Assembly (NCBI RefSeq): GCF_963665245.1
Contig: NZ_OY762267.1
Location: 930,001 to 994,000 of the forward strand
Length of the DNA: 64,000 bases
Reading direction: 5' to 3'
DNA from: an uncultured Paludibaculum sp.
Lineage (GTDB): Bacteria; Acidobacteriota; Terriglobia; Bryobacterales; Bryobacteraceae
Below the pieces are notes generated by a model. The model searched no databases, was not told the origin of the DNA, and was given only the letters and a program-made list of their open reading frames with translations. Below, piece by piece: positions 62,240 through 64,000 of this stretch. Every line of letters starts with the position of its first letter. Position 1 is the stretch's first letter. The translations under genes and the position numbers were made by a program.

Positions 62240-62794
62240 ATGAAAAAGTCAGCCAAAGCAAATGAACCAAACACGAGCAGCAATCCGGGCGCGGAGAGCG
62301 AAGGGATGACTGCGAAATCTCAGACTGAGCTCTTTGCCCTGGCGATGAAGGATTTTACGGCGGGGGATTACCACGGGGCCGCGGCGAAGTTTGAAGAGGC
62401 CTCCGGGGGACCGTCGATTGCGGTAAGGGAGTCGGCGCAGATGTACCTGCGGATGTGCCAGCAGCGCATCGAGCGGGCCGCGCCGCGCCTGGAGACGCCG
62501 GAAGACCACTATAATCACGCGGTGGGGCTGATGACCGCCGGAAAACTGAACGATGCGCGGACTCACCTGCAGACCGCGGTGGACGAGGGCGGCGAGTCGC
62601 ATCATCTCTACACGTTGGCGATCGTGGAAGGGATGACGGGCGCAATCGATTCCGCGGCCAGGCATCTGCGGAAGGCGATCCAGGCGGACCGCGGCCTGCG
62701 GGGCGTCGCCCGGACGGACTCCGATTTCCAACCACTGCTGCAATATCCTCAGATTCGCGAGGTGCTGGCCAGCGATCCGCAGTCGGCCGAGTAG
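62240..62794 (+). CDS. Small TPR-repeat protein
   Basis: A 184-residue cytoplasmic protein with TPR-like helices: ALAMKDFTAGDYHGAAAKFEEASGG, YNHAVGLMTAGKLNDARTHLQTAVDEG, YTLAIVEGMTGAIDSAARHLRKAIQAD, and a final TDSDFQPLLQYPQIREVL, a phrase seen at the ends of many such proteins. It has no signal peptide. It ends 4 bases before the start of the YvcK-like gene, so they are probably co-transcribed. Partner unknown. Confidence 0.75.
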   Translation: MKKSAKANEPNTSSNPGAESEGMTAKSQTELFALAMKDFTAGDYHGAAAKFEEASGGPSIAVRESAQMYLRMCQQRIERAAPRLETPEDHYNHAVGLMTAGKLNDARTHLQTAVDEGGESHHLYTLAIVEGMTGAIDSAARHLRKAIQADRGLRGVARTDSDFQPLLQYPQIREVLASDPQSAE

Positions 62795-62798
62795 TCTA

Positions 62799-63881
62799 TT
62801 GCCCTCGAAACGTCCGGTCAGTCCGGTGAGAAGCAAGCAGGGGGAAGGCTTTCCCACGCGCCGCGCCGAACCGTTGCGTATTGTCTCCATTGGCGGTGGG
62901 ACCGGGCTCTCCACCCTGCTGAAAGGCCTGAAGCACTACACTCCGCACGTCGATCAGCAGCCGCTGAGCCCGCCCGTTGAGATCACAGCCGTCGTCACGG
63001 TGACGGACGATGGCGGCAGTTCGGGGCGGCTGCGACGCGAGTTCGACATTCTGCCGCCGGGTGACATCCGGAACTGCATGGTGGCGCTGTCCGAGGATGA
63101 GGCGCTGCTCACCAAGCTATTCAGCTATCGCTTCGACAGCGGGCGTGGCTTGAAAGGGCATAGCTTCGGCAACCTGTTCCTGGCCGTGCTGACGCAGATT
63201 ACCGGCGACTTCTCCCAGGCCGTGCGGCTCAGCTCCGAAGTGCTGGCGATAGCCGGGCAAATCTATCCATCCACCCGTGGCAACGTCACGCTGCGCGCCC
63301 GTCTGGAGAACGGCGAGATTCTCGAGGGCGAGACCCGCATCAGCCGCAGCGAATCGCCCATCCGGACGATTGAACTGCAGCCGGCTGACGCCGAGCCGAT
63401 GGCGGAAACCTTGCAGGCGATCCGCCGGGCCGACCTGATCACCATGGGCCCGGGCAGCCTGTTCACCAGCGTGATTCCCAACCTGCTGGTGAAGAAGATT
63501 CCGGCGGCCATCCAGCGGTCGCCGGCGTTGAAGGCCTGCTTTGTCAACCTGATGTGGCAGCCGGGCGAGACCACGGGGATGAGCGCGGCCGACCATGTGG
63601 CGGCCATCCACCGCCATGCCGGGCGGCGTCTGGTGAACTACGCGGTGGTGAACACGGAACCCATCAGCGACACCATCCTGATGCGGTACGCACGGCAGCG
63701 CGCGATGCAGGTGGCGAACGATTACGACCGTCTGCAGGCGCTCGGTGTCGACGTGGTCTCGCTGCCGCTGCTCATGCCGGGCGAGAAGGCGCGTCACAAC
63801 CCGGAGCGGATAGCCCGGGTCGCCGTCGAGTTGGCCAAGAAGGGCCGGCGCCGGATCCTTGAGCGCGCGAAGCAGAGCTGA
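62799..63881 (+). CDS. YvcK/CofD-like gluconeogenesis factor
   Basis: A 360-residue protein of the YvcK group within the CofD family. The family blocks IVSIGGGTGLSTLLKGLK, VTVTDDGGSSGRLRREFDILPPGDIRNCMVALS and FGNLFLAVLTQITGDFSQAV are all present, as are MGPGSLFTSVIPNLLV and VNLMWQPGETTG. YvcK proteins bind UDP-sugars and are needed for growth on gluconeogenic carbon and for cell-wall precursor balance. The start is uncertain: TTG at 62799 or GTG at 62826. It lies just upstream of glmU, which fits a role in UDP-GlcNAc supply. Confidence 0.85.
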   Translation: MPSKRPVSPVRSKQGEGFPTRRAEPLRIVSIGGGTGLSTLLKGLKHYTPHVDQQPLSPPVEITAVVTVTDDGGSSGRLRREFDILPPGDIRNCMVALSEDEALLTKLFSYRFDSGRGLKGHSFGNLFLAVLTQITGDFSQAVRLSSEVLAIAGQIYPSTRGNVTLRARLENGEILEGETRISRSESPIRTIELQPADAEPMAETLQAIRRADLITMGPGSLFTSVIPNLLVKKIPAAIQRSPALKACFVNLMWQPGETTGMSAADHVAAIHRHAGRRLVNYAVVNTEPISDTILMRYARQRAMQVANDYDRLQALGVDVVSLPLLMPGEKARHNPERIARVAVELAKKGRRRILERAKQS

Positions 63882-63921
63882 ACCCGAAGCTCGCCGACAT
63901 TTACAATTGGGAGAGCCAACT

Positions 63922-64000
63922 ATGTCTGTCTCCGTTGTCATCCTCGCCGCGGGCCTGGGCACGCGCATGAAATCGAATCTGGCCAAAGTGCTGCACCGCG
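63922..64000 (+). CDS. glmU: GlmU, N-terminus only (runs off the window)
   Basis: The first 26 codons of bifunctional UDP-N-acetylglucosamine pyrophosphorylase/glucosamine-1-phosphate acetyltransferase. VVILAAGLGTRMKSNLAKVL is the nucleotide-binding loop of GlmU. GGGAGAG precedes the ATG. It lies 40 bases after the YvcK-like gene on the same strand, and the rest is outside the window. Confidence 0.9.
   Translation, partial: MSVSVVILAAGLGTRMKSNLAKVLHR

Noticed and set aside
1..64000. tRNA or rRNA genes
   Set aside because: I looked for the TTCGA-type T-arm with a nearby acceptor stem and for rRNA landmarks and found none. A covariance-model scan would be decisive.

Overview
The window looks like a piece of a GC-rich chromosome from an acidobacterium of the Solibacter/Bryobacter/Paludibaculum type. 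This assignment is inference from gene content. The pointers are two orphan ABC permeases of the acidobacterial ADOP kind, an ECF sigma factor overlapping a membrane Ser/Thr kinase, a giant TPR plus von Willebrand A protein, a PEP-CTERM exported protein, a secreted carboxypeptidase-regulatory-like protein, Tat-exported sugar enzymes and the STGPRT-motif family. I saw no rRNA, tRNA or CRISPR array.

Layout. 0-9 kb: plant-polysaccharide and uronate genes (C-terminal part of a GH36 alpha-galactosidase, an exported beta-helix protein, a Tat-exported propeller resembling oligogalacturonate lyase, a short-chain dehydrogenase and a tagaturonate epimerase), with a pseudouridine synthase among them. 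9.3-11.3 kb: an AbiE-type toxin/antitoxin pair in tail-to-tail orientation, followed by three DNA palindromes that share one 12-bp core; one is a perfect 56-bp palindrome. 11.3-15.4 kb: an ADOP permease divergent from a YtrA-type GntR regulator and its membrane partner. 15.4-16.7 kb: a cheW-cheX-cheY-like operon. 16.8-19.5 kb: a tartrate/isopropylmalate-type dehydrogenase divergent from a second short-chain dehydrogenase and a heavy-metal-domain protein. 20.4-25.6 kb: a compact five-gene operon (tldD, tldE, a membrane-anchored protein, a receiver domain joined to an exported domain, and a DUF167 protein).

25.8-32.1 kb: a methyltransferase, a beta-barrel protein, a DUF1778/GNAT toxin-antitoxin pair, a second ADOP permease and an exported metallo-beta-lactamase-fold protein. 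32.2-34.05 kb: a complete insertion sequence with imperfect inverted repeats and a 16-bp target duplication. 34.1-44.5 kb: a DUF1579-like protein, an ankyrin protein, an ArsR-SRPBCC pair with a clear promoter/operator, a Tat-exported sugar isomerase-like protein, the TPR/VWA protein and the PEP-CTERM protein.

44.6-50.4 kb is rich in repeats: a duplication array next to, and partly copied from, the 3' end of the kinase gene, then (after the sigma-factor gene) a degenerate array of about 168-bp units. 50.4-55.2 kb: a large exported protein, an orphan membrane protein of lower GC, and a HEAT-repeat protein. 55.5-59.6 kb: two genes of the STGPRT family running into a tandem array of 135-bp units, each with a GC-rich palindrome; an IS4-like element with an extra winged-helix gene sits in one unit. 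59.6-64 kb: a cytochrome P460-like TPR protein, a UvrC-like protein lacking the C-terminal nuclease half, a 52-aa zinc-ribbon protein, a TPR protein, a YvcK/CofD-like protein and the first 26 codons of glmU.

Most genes read as ordinary acidobacterial chromosome. The parts that deserve attention are the convergent AbiE locus with its palindromes, the receiver/signal-peptide fusion, the three repeat arrays and the two insertion sequences.
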